Shown piece by piece: positions 55,716-64,000 of a DNA stretch of 64,000 nt (position 1 is its first letter; each line of letters begins with the position of its first letter). Where the stretch lies: assembly GCA_003240625.1 (NCBI GenBank), contig QFMX01000001.1, positions 248,001-312,000 on the forward strand, in the 5' to 3' direction. A model generated the notes under the pieces. It had not been told where the DNA came from. It saw only the letters and a list, made by a program, of their open reading frames with translations, and did no database searches. The stretch is from Sphingomonas taxi. GTDB taxonomy: Bacteria; Pseudomonadota; Alphaproteobacteria; Sphingomonadales; Sphingomonadaceae. The translations under genes and the position numbers were made by a program.

Positions 55716-55822
55716 ACCGCCCCGGCGAAGGCCGGGGTCCAATTGGGGAACGTTGCTGACGAAGGACCGCGCTTCGTTACTGCGACCTTTCCAATTGGGC
55801 CCCGGCCTTCGCCGGGGCGGTA
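55716..55822. repeat. Two-armed palindromic element, family B (copy 4)
   Basis: Arms ACCGCCCCGGCGAAGGCCGG and CCGGCCTTCGCCGGGGCGGT flank TCCAATTGGGG and CCAATTGGGC. The core GAACGTTGCTGACGAAGGAC is the reverse complement of the core at 44487. The 55602-56142 gap contains this element, a G-like element at about 55839-55924, a family D element and no gene. Confidence 0.85.
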
Positions 55823-55838
55823 GATAAGGACACTTCAG

Positions 55839-55924
55839 CATTCCGCTCCCCCGGTCGAGGGGGGGGCTGCGCTGTAGGTGGTATTGGGTGTGGTTCCTGG
55901 CCCCCCGCCTTCGCGGGGGGAACC
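55839..55924. repeat. Degenerate palindromic element, G-like
   Basis: A left arm around GCTCCCCCGGTCGAGGGGGG and a right arm GGCCCCCCGCCTTCGCGGGG then GGAAC. The arms no longer match each other well, so it looks decayed. Confidence 0.55.
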
Positions 55925-55959
55925 GGGGTGGGCCGCCAAGCGGGCGACGGCGATCTTCT

Positions 55960-56070
55960 GCTCCCCTCCCTGAAAGGGAGGGGTTGGGGGTGGGTCGGCC
56001 GGTTGGCGTACGTCACGCTTTCCAAGCGGCCGACCCACCCCCTGCCCCTCCCTTTTCAAGGAGGGGGGAC
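55960..56070. repeat. Two-armed palindromic element, family D (copy 2)
   Basis: Left side CTCCCCTCCCTGAAAGGGAG then GGGTTGGGGGTGGGTCGGCC, right side CCGACCCACCCCCTGCCCCT then CCCTTTTCAAGGAGGGGGG. Confidence 0.82.
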
Positions 56071-56142
56071 CGTTGGGGGTTGGGTGGGTTTGGGCGCCTT
56101 CTTCTCTGCGGGCTGTTCCCCCGCCCTAGCAGGGGAACCAGA

Positions 56143-58191
56143 TCACCAGATCCGAACGCGCTGCTCCGGCGTCAAATACAGCTTCTGCCCGGGAGTCGGC
56201 TTGTACGCCGCGTACCAGGGATCGAGATTCCGCACGACCCACGCCCGCTGCTGCGACGGCGAGTGAGGATCGGTCAGCAACCGGTTGCGAAGGTTGGCTT
56301 CGCGGTAGTTGCGTCGCCAGACCTGCGCCCAGCCGAGATAGAAGCGCTGGTCGCCGGTAAAGCCGTCGATCACCGGAGCCGCCTTGCCGCCGAGCGCGGT
56401 ATGGTAGGCATCGTACGCCACCGTGAGACCCGCGAGATCGGCGATGTTCTCACCCATAGTAAGCTGGCCCTTCACGTGCATGCCGGGCAGCGGCTCGTAC
56501 GCGTCATATTGCGCGCCGAGCTTGCCGGTGAGTGCATTGAAGCCGGCGATGTCCTTGGCAGTCCACCAGTCGGTGAGCTGGCCCTTGGCGTCGTATTTCG
56601 AGCCCTGGTCGTCGAAATGATGGCTCAGTTCGTGACCGATCACCGCGCCGATGCCGCCGTAATTGACCGCATCGTCGGCCTTCGGATCGAAGAACGGTGG
56701 TTGCAGGATCGCGGCGGGGAAGACGATCTCGACCATGCCGAAATTGGCATAGGCGTTCACCGTCATCGGCGTCATACCCCATTCCCAGCGCTGCAACGGC
56801 TTGCCGAGCTTGGAGATATTGTCCTGATGCTGCCATTCGTTAGCGCGCCATTCGTTGCCGAATGCATCGCCGGACGTGATCGTCAGACCGGAGAAATCCT
56901 TCCACTGGCTCGGGTAGCCGATCTTCGGCGTGAACGCGGCGAGCTTGGCGTGCGCCTTCACCTTCGTCTCGGGCGCCATCCATTCGAGCTTGTCGATCCG
57001 GCGGCCCATCGCGGCGAGCACATTCTTGACGAGCTTGTCGGCAGCGGCCTTGGTTTCGGGCGGGAAATACTGCGCGACGTAGAGTTTGCTGACCTCGTCA
57101 TCGAGCGCGCCGCTGGTGAACTGGACGCCCCGCTTCCAGCGCGCCTCTTGTTCCGGCGTGCCGCCGAGGACGGTGCCGTAGAACGCGAACTGCTCGGCGT
57201 CGAACGCCTTGGGCAACACGTCGGCATAGCCGTCGAGCGAGCGCAGGATCAGCTGGTCCTTGAGCACGCCGATCGGCGCGGTCGAGACGAGCTTGGCGAT
57301 GCCGGTGATCGCCGAGGGCTGCGCGACGATGACGGTCGGGACAGGTGTGCCGATGCCCTTGAAATAGGCGACGAAATCGAAGCCGGGCGCGCGCTTGGCG
57401 AGGTCGGCGACGGTCATCTTGTTGTAAGTCTTGGTGGCGTCGCGGCTGTCGACGCGGGTCCAGCTGACCTTGGCGATCTCGGTCTCGAATGCGAGCAAGG
57501 CGGTGGCGCGCGCCTCGGCATTGGGTTCGCCGGCGAGCGTCAGCATCTTGACGATGTGCGCGCGGTAGGCGTTGCGCGCCTCGACCAGTTTGGCGTCGGT
57601 GCTGAGGTAATAGTCGCGGTCGGGGAGGCCCAGGCCGGACTGGCCGAGCGAGAGCGCGTATTGCTCAGGGGACTTGTCGTCCTGGCCGACACCGCCGCCG
57701 AACGGGCCACGAATGCCGGCGCGGTCGGCTTCGGCAAGAAGGGCAGGATATTGCGCGCGGTCGGTCAGCGCGGCGATCTTCTTCAGCCACGGACGGATCG
57801 GCGCGAGCCCCTTGGCCTCGATCGTGCCGGTGTCGAGATAGGTCGCATAGGCGCGGCCGATCTTGGAGTTCGGGTCCTTCGCGGCGGTGTCGAGGATGCC
57901 GCGGGTGCGGCTCTCGGACAGGTCGGAGAGGAGGTTGAACGAGCCGTAGTTCGACTTGTCGGCAGGGATCGGGGTGTTCTTCGACCAGTTGCCGTTGGCG
58001 TAGTTGTAGAAATCGTCGCCGGGCTGGACGGACTTGTCCATGCCCTTCTCGTCGAAGCCGAACGTGCCGTATTGCGCGCCGGCCGAGGTGGCGGGTGCTG
58101 GCGGGGCCGGCTCGGCCGTTTGCGAGATGGCGGCGGTGACGCCGGTGATGGCGGTTGCGGCGAGAAGGCCGGCGACGATGAAGGACTTCAT
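56143..58191 (-). CDS. M13 family zinc metallopeptidase
   Basis: A 682-residue secreted peptidase of the PepO/neprilysin family. Signal peptide residues 1-24, then the M13 N- and C-terminal domains. Zinc site GHELSHHFDDQG (His-Glu-x-x-His) near residue 525 and GENIADLAG with the third ligand, then a C-terminal motif ending PEQRVRIW. Probably periplasmic or surface-exposed oligopeptidase. The next gene upstream encodes a paralogue of similar length, apparently a tandem duplication. Confidence 0.93.
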   Translation of the reverse strand: MKSFIVAGLLAATAITGVTAAISQTAEPAPPAPATSAGAQYGTFGFDEKGMDKSVQPGDDFYNYANGNWSKNTPIPADKSNYGSFNLLSDLSESRTRGILDTAAKDPNSKIGRAYATYLDTGTIEAKGLAPIRPWLKKIAALTDRAQYPALLAEADRAGIRGPFGGGVGQDDKSPEQYALSLGQSGLGLPDRDYYLSTDAKLVEARNAYRAHIVKMLTLAGEPNAEARATALLAFETEIAKVSWTRVDSRDATKTYNKMTVADLAKRAPGFDFVAYFKGIGTPVPTVIVAQPSAITGIAKLVSTAPIGVLKDQLILRSLDGYADVLPKAFDAEQFAFYGTVLGGTPEQEARWKRGVQFTSGALDDEVSKLYVAQYFPPETKAAADKLVKNVLAAMGRRIDKLEWMAPETKVKAHAKLAAFTPKIGYPSQWKDFSGLTITSGDAFGNEWRANEWQHQDNISKLGKPLQRWEWGMTPMTVNAYANFGMVEIVFPAAILQPPFFDPKADDAVNYGGIGAVIGHELSHHFDDQGSKYDAKGQLTDWWTAKDIAGFNALTGKLGAQYDAYEPLPGMHVKGQLTMGENIADLAGLTVAYDAYHTALGGKAAPVIDGFTGDQRFYLGWAQVWRRNYREANLRNRLLTDPHSPSQQRAWVVRNLDPWYAAYKPTPGQKLYLTPEQRVRIW

Positions 58192-58237
58192 GGGGTTCTC
58201 CGGGAGAATGATCTTGGAGCGGTATTCAGACCCTCTC

Positions 58238-58336
58238 CGTCACCCCGGACTGGTTCCGGGGTCCACCGTTCCGCGCAATCATATCTCTCGATTTCGCGGA
58301 ACCGTGGATGCCGGAACGAGCCCGGCATGACGGAGG
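58238..58336. repeat. Two-armed palindromic element, family C (copy 4)
   Basis: Left side CGTCACCCCGGACTGGTTCC, right side GGATGCCGGAACGAGCCCGG then CATGACGG. It separates the two M13 peptidase genes. Confidence 0.82.
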
Positions 58337-58349
58337 GGGGCGGAAGGAT

Positions 58350-60437
58350 TTACCAGATACGGACGCGGTTGGCGGGGGCGAGGTAGGTGGCTTCACCCGG
58401 CTTGGCGCTGAACGCGGCATACCAGGGGTCGAGGTTACGCACCGTCAGGACACGCTGGTGGCCCGGCGAATGCGGATCGGACAGAAGCGTCTGCTGGAGC
58501 GCGGCGTCGCGGAACTTGGTGCGCCAGACGCCGGCCCAGCCGTAGTAGAAGCGCTGGTCGCCGGTGGTGCCGTCGATGATCGGCGCCTGCTTGCCGCCGA
58601 GCGACTTGTGGTACGCGTCGTACGCCACCGTCAGGCCGGCGAGATCGGCGATGTTCTCGCCGAGCGTCAGGCCGCCCTGGATGTGCTGGCCGGGGAGCGG
58701 TTCGTACGCGTCGTACTGCTTCACGAGCGCGTCGGTGAACACCTTGAAGCGGGCGACGTCCTGCGGCGTCCACCAGTCGGTGAGCTTGCCGTTGAGGTCG
58801 TATTTGCGGCCCTGGTCGTCGAAGTGGTGGCTGATCTCATGCCCGATCACCGCGCCGATGCCGCCGTAATTGACCGCCGGGTCCGCCTTCGGATCGAAGA
58901 ACGGCGGCTGGAGGATCGCGGCCGGGAAGACGACCTCGTTCATCGTCGGGTTGGCGTAGGCGTTGATCGTCATCGGCGTCATGAACCACTCGCCGCGATC
59001 GATCGGCTGGCCCAGCTTCTTCAGGTCGCGATCATATTCGAACGCATTGGCGCGCGCGACGTTGCCGACGAGATCACCGCGCTGGATCTGAAGCGCGGAA
59101 TAATCGCGCCACTTGTCCGGATAACCGATCTTCGGGGTGAAGGCGGCGAGCTTGGCGAGTGCCTTGGTCTTGGTCTCCGGCGCCATCCATTCGAGGTTCC
59201 GGAGCCGCTCTCCCATCGCCGCGATGACGTTCTTGACGAGGTCGTCGGCCGCGGCCTTCGATGCGGGCGGGAAATACTTGGCGACATATTGCTGGCCGAT
59301 CGCCTCGCCCATCGCGCCCGACACGGTCGAAACGCCGCGCTTCCAGCGGACCTGCTGCTCGGGCGTGCCGGACAGCGTGGTGCCGTAGAACGCAAAGTTG
59401 GTCTTGTCGAAATCGCTCGACAGATACGGCGCGTACGACCGCAGCACCTTGAGCATCGCATAGTCCTGGAGGACGTTGATCGGCGTATCGGCGAACACCT
59501 TCGCCTCGCCGGTCAGCGCGCTCGGCTGTGCGACGAGGTAGAACGGACGGCCGGTGACGCCCATCGCGGTCATGTACTGCGCCCAGGGGAAGCCCGGCGC
59601 CTTCGCGGCGAAATCGGCGGCGGTCCATTTGTTGTAGGTCTTGTCGGCGTCGCGGCTCTCGATCCGGGTCCAGTGCGCGGTGGCGAGGCCCTTCTCCATG
59701 GCGAACACGGCGGCGGCGCGGGTGGCGGCATTCGGTTCGCCGGCGAGCGTCAGCATCCGTGTGAGATACGCCTGATACGCCGTGCGGATCGTCGCGAGCT
59801 TCGCGTCGTCCTTGAGGTAGTAATCGCGATCGGGGAGGCCGATTCCACTCTGACCGAGACCGACGACATAGGTGGTGGGGTCCTTGTCGTCCTGCTGGAC
59901 GCCGACGCCGACGAGGCCGCCGACGCCCTGGCGCTGGAGCTTTGCGATCTCGGTGACGAGCGCGGTCTTGTCCTTGGTCGCCTTCAGCGCGGCGAGCATC
60001 GGTTTGACCGGCGTCACGCCCTTAGCGTTGACGGCGGCCTCGTCCATGAAGCTGGTGTAGAACTCGCCGACCTTGTCGCCCGGGGTCTTCGCGGCGCCGT
60101 CGAGGATCGTGCGGGTGCGCTCGAGCGACAGGTCCTGGAGAACGTGGAACATGCCGTAGGACGAGCGATCCGCGGGGATCGGCGTGGTCTTCACCCAGCC
60201 GCCATTCGCGTAATCGAAGAAGTCGGTGCCCGGCGTGACGCTGGTATCGCGGCCTGCCATGTCGAAGCCGAAATCGCCGATCTGCGGCTTGTTGGCATCC
60301 TTGGGAGCGACCGGGCCGGTAGCGGCCTTGGCGAGCGTCGGCGACGGGGCAGCCTGGTTCGGGGCGGTCTGATTGGTCTGGGCGATGGCCGAAGCGGCGG
60401 ACGCGAGCAGGATCACGGTAACAATCGACTTACGCAT
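58350..60437 (-). CDS. M13 family zinc metallopeptidase (paralogue)
   Basis: A 695-residue secreted PepO-like peptidase. Signal peptide residues 1-19, a Gln/Asn/Pro-rich linker, then GFDMAGRDTSVTPGTDFFDYANGGW, whose equivalent is in the downstream paralogue. The zinc site GHEISHHFDDQGR and GENIADLAG are intact. The C terminus ends in ANRVRIW. It is probably co-transcribed with the downstream copy across a repeat element. Confidence 0.93.
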   Translation of the reverse strand: MRKSIVTVILLASAASAIAQTNQTAPNQAAPSPTLAKAATGPVAPKDANKPQIGDFGFDMAGRDTSVTPGTDFFDYANGGWVKTTPIPADRSSYGMFHVLQDLSLERTRTILDGAAKTPGDKVGEFYTSFMDEAAVNAKGVTPVKPMLAALKATKDKTALVTEIAKLQRQGVGGLVGVGVQQDDKDPTTYVVGLGQSGIGLPDRDYYLKDDAKLATIRTAYQAYLTRMLTLAGEPNAATRAAAVFAMEKGLATAHWTRIESRDADKTYNKWTAADFAAKAPGFPWAQYMTAMGVTGRPFYLVAQPSALTGEAKVFADTPINVLQDYAMLKVLRSYAPYLSSDFDKTNFAFYGTTLSGTPEQQVRWKRGVSTVSGAMGEAIGQQYVAKYFPPASKAAADDLVKNVIAAMGERLRNLEWMAPETKTKALAKLAAFTPKIGYPDKWRDYSALQIQRGDLVGNVARANAFEYDRDLKKLGQPIDRGEWFMTPMTINAYANPTMNEVVFPAAILQPPFFDPKADPAVNYGGIGAVIGHEISHHFDDQGRKYDLNGKLTDWWTPQDVARFKVFTDALVKQYDAYEPLPGQHIQGGLTLGENIADLAGLTVAYDAYHKSLGGKQAPIIDGTTGDQRFYYGWAGVWRTKFRDAALQQTLLSDPHSPGHQRVLTVRNLDPWYAAFSAKPGEATYLAPANRVRIW

Positions 60438-60529
60438 CTAGGGACCTCGGGAGAGACTGCAGGATGCGGTGTGTTCTACGCCGATAGGACGGTCCGTCAA
60501 TTCCAAGCGGTGTCAAATGTTACGAAATA

Positions 60530-61090
60530 CTACGCCACGCGATTATCGTGGCGATGCCGCCACTTGCGCGCGATCCACAACCGCCAGCCGAGCGCGCTGA
60601 GCGCATAGCCACCGACCGAACAGACGACCGTGATCACTAGCAGGCCGAGCGCGGTGGCGGGCCCCGCCTGCATCAGCCACGGGATCCATTCGGTACGCGC
60701 TGCGGCGTCCGCGACCGGCTGGCCGGGAACGTGATCGTCGAGCCGCAGCAGCGACGAGCCGATCCAATAGGCGGCGATCCACAGCGGCGGCGTGGTCAGC
60801 GGGTTGGTGATGAAGGTGGTCAGCGCCGCGGTCGGCACGTTGGCGCGAAACGGCAGCGCGAAGATCGCCGCGACCGGAGTCTGCGCGACCGGGATCAGGA
60901 TGCCCGCGACCATCCCTAGCGCAACGCCGCGGGGAACCGACCGGCGAGTGAAGCGCCAGAGCTCGGGAGCGAGCACGCGGTGCGCGACGGGACGCAGCAG
61001 CCGGTTCCGCTCCATCGATTCGCGGGTCGGCAAGTTGCGACGCGACCACGCCGCGAGGCGCCCGAAGATACTGCCCGGCGCCTTCGACAC
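60530..61090 (-). CDS. DUF2062 membrane protein
   Basis: A 186-residue protein of the DUF2062 family. SVPRGVALGMVAGILIPVAQTPVAAIFALPFRAN and TNPLTTPPLWIAAYWIG carry the family's hydrophobic repeats and proline motif; a last transmembrane helix lies near the C terminus. Start is GTG at 61090, three bases after the smpB stop codon, so the two genes are co-transcribed. Function unknown. Confidence 0.85.
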   Translation of the reverse strand: MSKAPGSIFGRLAAWSRRNLPTRESMERNRLLRPVAHRVLAPELWRFTRRSVPRGVALGMVAGILIPVAQTPVAAIFALPFRANVPTAALTTFITNPLTTPPLWIAAYWIGSSLLRLDDHVPGQPVADAAARTEWIPWLMQAGPATALGLLVITVVCSVGGYALSALGWRLWIARKWRHRHDNRVA

Positions 61091-61093
61091 AGG

Positions 61094-61576
61094 CTATCCG
61101 CGATCCCGCATGATACGGCCCTGCTCGCGCTTCCAGTCCTGTTCCTTCACCGAATCGCGCTTGTCGTGGTTCTGCTTGCCCTTGGCGAGCGCCAGTTCGA
61201 TCTTCGCGCGGCCCTTCGAATTGAAGTAGATCATCAACGGCACGAGCGTCATGCCCTGGCGTGCGACCGCCCCGAACATCTTGTTGATCTCGCGCTCGTG
61301 GAGCAGCAATTTGCGCGGACGCTTGGGCTCGTGGTTGAAGCGGTTGCCGTGGCTGAATTCGGGGATGTTCGAATTCACCAGGATGACGTTCTTGCCCTTC
61401 ACCTCGGCATAGGCCTCGGCGATCGAGCCTTCGCCGCCCCGCAGCGCCTTCACCTCGGTGCCGGTGAGCGCGATGCCCGCCTCGAACACCTGCTCGATAT
61501 AATAATCATACCGCGCGCGCCGGTTCTCGGCGACGATCTTGGTCTTCTCGAAGGTCGGGGGTTTGGGACGTGCCAT
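61094..61576 (-). CDS. smpB: SsrA-binding protein
   Basis: A 160-residue partner of tmRNA in ribosome rescue. [30 protein letters not shown] and the basic C-terminal tail ([17 protein letters not shown]) are diagnostic. It lies downstream of dapA, separated by a repeat. The tmRNA gene itself is not in the window. Confidence 0.96.
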   Translation of the reverse strand: MARPKPPTFEKTKIVAENRRARYDYYIEQVFEAGIALTGTEVKALRGGEGSIAEAYAEVKGKNVILVNSNIPEFSHGNRFNHEPKRPRKLLLHEREINKMFGAVARQGMTLVPLMIYFNSKGRAKIELALAKGKQNHDKRDSVKEQDWKREQGRIMRDRG

Positions 61577-61647
61577 GGGACGCGCGATGTAGGAGGTCGG
61601 AGGGCTTAGGGGAAGCGGGGGCGGTCGTTATTAGGTCACGTCATTCT

Positions 61648-61760
61648 TCCCCCTCCCTGGAAGGGAGGGGTTGGGGGTGGGTCGGGTTCCGCATATCCTG
61701 GGGTCGGGGGCTCAAGCTGGCCTACCCACCCCCTGCCCCTCCCTTCCAGGGAGGGGGGAC
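61648..61760. repeat. Two-armed palindromic element, family D (copy 3)
   Basis: Left side TTCCCCCTCCCTGGAAGGGA then GGGGTTGGGGGTGGGTCGG, right side CCTACCCACCCCCTGCCCCT then CCCTTCCAGGGAGGGG. It lies between dapA and smpB. Confidence 0.82.
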
Positions 61761-61773
61761 CGTGGTGGCCTGG

Positions 61774-62658
61774 TCAGATGAGGTGCGCGTGCTCCAGCGC
61801 TGCATCGACCGCCGCGCGTGACACCTCACCCGCCGGGGTCATCGGCAGACGGAGGGTTTCGGGAAAGCCCGACCGCACCTTAGTCATCGCGTATTTAACC
61901 GGGCCCGGCGAGGCGTCGGTGAACAGCGCTTCGTGGAGCGGGTAAAGCCGGTCCTGATACGCGAGCGCCTCGACGAAATCGCCCGCCTGGCACGCCGCCT
62001 GGAACTCGGCACAGAGCTTCGGCGCGACGTTCGCCGTTACCGAGATACAGCCGGTGCCACCCATCACGTTGAACGCCAGCGCCATGTCGTCATTCCCCGA
62101 CAGCTGGCAAAAGTCCGGGCCACACGAAGCGCGGTGCTGGGAAACGCGGGCGAGGACGCCGCTGGCATCCTTGACGCCGACGAACACGTCCGGGAACGCC
62201 TTCACGATGCGCGCCAGAGTCGCAGGCTGGATATCCGTCACCGTCCGCGCGGGGACGTTGTATAGGATGATCGGCAGCGGGGTCGTCTGCGCGAGCGCTT
62301 CGAAATGACGGAAGATGCCCTCCTGCCCCGGCCGGTTGTAATAGGGCGGCACCATCAGCGCGGCGTCGGCGCCGGCGTCCTTCGCAGCGCGCAGGTTCGC
62401 AGACGCGACGCGCGTGTCGTTCGAGCCTGCACCGGCGATCACCGGCACGCGGCCTTTCGCCTGGTCGACGCAGACGCGGACGACGTGGAAATGCTCGTCG
62501 TACGACAAGGTCGCCGCCTCGCCGGTAGTGCCGCACGCGACGAGGCCCGACGAGCCCTCGGCGATCTGCCACTCGATGAAGTCGCGGTAAGCCGGTTCGT
62601 CGAAGCTGCCATCGGCGGCGAACGGCGTGACGAGCGCGGGAATCGATCCTGAAAACAT
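61774..62658 (-). CDS. dapA: 4-hydroxy-tetrahydrodipicolinate synthase
   Basis: Condenses pyruvate and aspartate semialdehyde in lysine and diaminopimelate synthesis; 294 residues. The catalytic Tyr is in PIILYNVPART and the Schiff-base Lys in FVGVKDASG; CGTTGEAATLS is the substrate-binding motif. The ATG at 62658 (MFSGSIPALVTPF) fits the family start; in-frame ATGs at 62676 and 62769 lie upstream, the latter overlapping the divergent gene. Confidence 0.95.
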   Translation of the reverse strand: MFSGSIPALVTPFAADGSFDEPAYRDFIEWQIAEGSSGLVACGTTGEAATLSYDEHFHVVRVCVDQAKGRVPVIAGAGSNDTRVASANLRAAKDAGADAALMVPPYYNRPGQEGIFRHFEALAQTTPLPIILYNVPARTVTDIQPATLARIVKAFPDVFVGVKDASGVLARVSQHRASCGPDFCQLSGNDDMALAFNVMGGTGCISVTANVAPKLCAEFQAACQAGDFVEALAYQDRLYPLHEALFTDASPGPVKYAMTKVRSGFPETLRLPMTPAGEVSRAAVDAALEHAHLI

Positions 62659-62769
62659 GCGGTAGCCTGCGTCCATACTAGAAGAGAAGTCTGGCCTGTT
62701 GCGCCAAATACCGGGCGAAATCCGGATTTCGTTCAGGACAGATACGGGTTGGAGGCGTATGCTGTCCAC

Positions 62770-64000
62770 ATGGTAGCATCGATGTTGAAAACGAGCCTTC
62801 TTCTTGCAGTCGTCGCACAGACGGCTGTCTCCTCAGGCGCGGGCCAACAGACGCTCGATCGCTACAGTACGCAGTTGGCCAATATGGGGCCCAATGCGCA
62901 GCCGATGGCGACGGACGGCGCGATCGCCTCGACCATCGCGCAATGGCGGGCGTTGCAGCAGACCGACGCGCTACCGTTCGACAGTTACGCAGGCTTCCTG
63001 ATGGCGCATCCGGGCTGGCCTAACGAGACTGCCAATCGCCGTGCGGCGGAGCGCAAGGCGGCGACCGGTTCGCCGACCAGCGTCGTCGCGTTCTTCCGCC
63101 GGTATCCGCCGCAATCGGCTTCGGGCGGGGTCGCCTATGCGCGCGCTTTGCAGGCAACCGGTGCGCGGGATCAGGCGTATGCGGCAGTGCGGACGGCATG
63201 GCGCAGCGCCGGGCTGACGCCGACCGACGAGGCGATGGTGACGTCGGGCTTTCCCGGTGCGCTGACGCCGGACGACCAGGACGCGCGGATGGATGCGCTG
63301 TTGTGGGCGGGCCAGACCGGCGCGGCCCAGCGGCAGATCGTTTGGACCAGCGCCGCGCGACGGCCGATATTCCAGGCGCGGCTGGCGTTCCGGACGAATG
63401 CGCCGAACGCGTCGGATATCTCGGCCTCGACGCAAGGCCTGTATGCGAACGACGCGGGCTATGTCGCCGACCGGGCACAGTGGTTGCGCAATTCGGGGGC
63501 GAGCCCTTCGGCGCGGGCGTGGCTGGCGCGGCCACGGTCGCTTGTGACGCGGCCGGGCAATGCTGCGGAATGGTACGAGGTGCTCGTCACCAACGCGAAC
63601 GGCGCGGCGAACGACGGGCAGTATCAGGTCGCCTACGACATCGCGCGGCAGATCGACGACGCGTATCCGGCTGGTACCGACGTCTCGACGAAATCCTATG
63701 CCGAGCGTGACGAATACACCAACCTCGCCTGGCTCGGCGGACGGGTGGCGATGAAGCAGCTCGGGCGGCCGGCGGATGCGATGACGCTGTTCGACCGGTA
63801 CGCGCGCGGCTCGCGCTCGCCTCAGGTGCGATCGAAGGGCTATTACTGGGCGGGCCGTGCGGCGGAGGCAGCGGGTTTGGCGCCTCAGGCGGCGGCATTC
63901 TACGGCCAGGCGGCGGGGTACCGCGATCAATATTACGGACAGTTGGCGAACGAACGGACCGGGCGCCCGCTGGTCGCGCCGCCTTCGGTCGCTTCGGTGG
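62770..64000 (+). CDS. Lytic murein transglycosylase (3' end beyond window)
   Basis: The N-terminal 410 residues of a soluble lytic transglycosylase-like protein. A signal peptide (MVASMLKTSLLLAVVAQTAV, then SSGAG) is followed by the alpha-helical superhelix of Slt70-type enzymes: WRALQQTDALPFDSYAGFL, HPGWPNETANRRAAE and later RSPQVRSKGYYWAGRAAEAAG and YYGQLA, which come just before the catalytic domain. That domain lies past the right edge, so the catalytic Glu cannot be checked. Start 62770 follows GGAGG at 16 bases; the in-frame ATG at 62782 is an alternative. Divergent from dapA. Confidence 0.9.
   Translation, partial: MVASMLKTSLLLAVVAQTAVSSGAGQQTLDRYSTQLANMGPNAQPMATDGAIASTIAQWRALQQTDALPFDSYAGFLMAHPGWPNETANRRAAERKAATGSPTSVVAFFRRYPPQSASGGVAYARALQATGARDQAYAAVRTAWRSAGLTPTDEAMVTSGFPGALTPDDQDARMDALLWAGQTGAAQRQIVWTSAARRPIFQARLAFRTNAPNASDISASTQGLYANDAGYVADRAQWLRNSGASPSARAWLARPRSLVTRPGNAAEWYEVLVTNANGAANDGQYQVAYDIARQIDDAYPAGTDVSTKSYAERDEYTNLAWLGGRVAMKQLGRPADAMTLFDRYARGSRSPQVRSKGYYWAGRAAEAAGLAPQAAAFYGQAAGYRDQYYGQLANERTGRPLVAPPSVASV

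Overview
The window is a GC-rich, gene-dense piece of a bacterial chromosome that reads as a member of the Sphingomonadales (Sphingomonas-like alphaproteobacteria). The evidence is two large TonB-dependent receptors, a CckA-type hybrid histidine kinase, a class 2 ArgC, a complete Entner-Doudoroff gene set (zwf, pgl, edd, glk, eda), a HIRAN-domain protein, and many short palindromic intergenic elements of the kind common in sphingomonads. No rRNA, tRNA, phage, integrase, transposase or CRISPR array was seen. Almost everything is core metabolism and housekeeping. The unusual content is small: repeat elements, a tiny cassette, degraded genes and micro-ORFs.

Layout. 1-7.4 kb is a carbohydrate-uptake locus: a TonB-dependent receptor cut by the left edge, a ROK-family regulator and a GH92 alpha-mannosidase. 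7.5-14 kb holds a small secreted protein, a HIRAN protein, a CinA-type protein, map, an antitoxin remnant and purL, then a repeat-filled gap with an 18-bp minisatellite. 14-16.2 kb has a DUF418 membrane protein and the iron-storage pair bfd-bfr behind two Fur/Irr-like palindromes. 16.3-22.2 kb (minus strand) has an HPt protein, a TusA-like protein, der, bamB, a YfgM-like TPR protein, panB and a membrane protein. 22.4-27.4 kb has a second TonB-dependent receptor, pyrG and secG.

27.5-35.2 kb (plus strand) runs marR-like, SH3 protein, argC, zwf, pgl, edd, glk, eda, with stop-start overlaps at SH3/argC, pgl/edd and glk/eda, and a 44-base overlap at marR/SH3. Together the last five convert glucose to pyruvate and glyceraldehyde 3-phosphate. 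35.3-40.2 kb (minus strand) is mltG and the fatty-acid cluster fabF-acpP-fabG-fabD, interrupted by a 438-bp GxxExxY cassette with perfect 24-bp terminal inverted repeats. 40.4-42.4 kb has an RcnB-like protein, rpsF-rpsR-rplI with a strong terminator, and a 25-residue candidate peptide. 42.7-47.5 kb has rmuC, def, recR, fmt and truA. 47.7-55.6 kb (minus strand) has an rRNA methyltransferase, an NAD(P)HX repair enzyme carrying an in-frame palindromic insert, a lipoprotein, ilvD, a single-domain receiver and cckA. 56.1-64 kb has two tandem M13 metallopeptidases, a DUF2062 protein, smpB, dapA and, divergently, a lytic transglycosylase cut by the right edge.

The strongest leads are (i) the GxxExxY cassette, whose repeat arm supplies the ribosome-binding site of its own gene; (ii) an 84-bp palindromic element that is normally intergenic here but is read through in frame inside the NAD(P)HX epimerase/dehydratase; (iii) at least seven families of two-armed palindromic elements, one with a conserved oriented core; and (iv) a 35-bp dyad upstream of the receptor gene that shares a half-site with the ROK/GH92 intergenic region.
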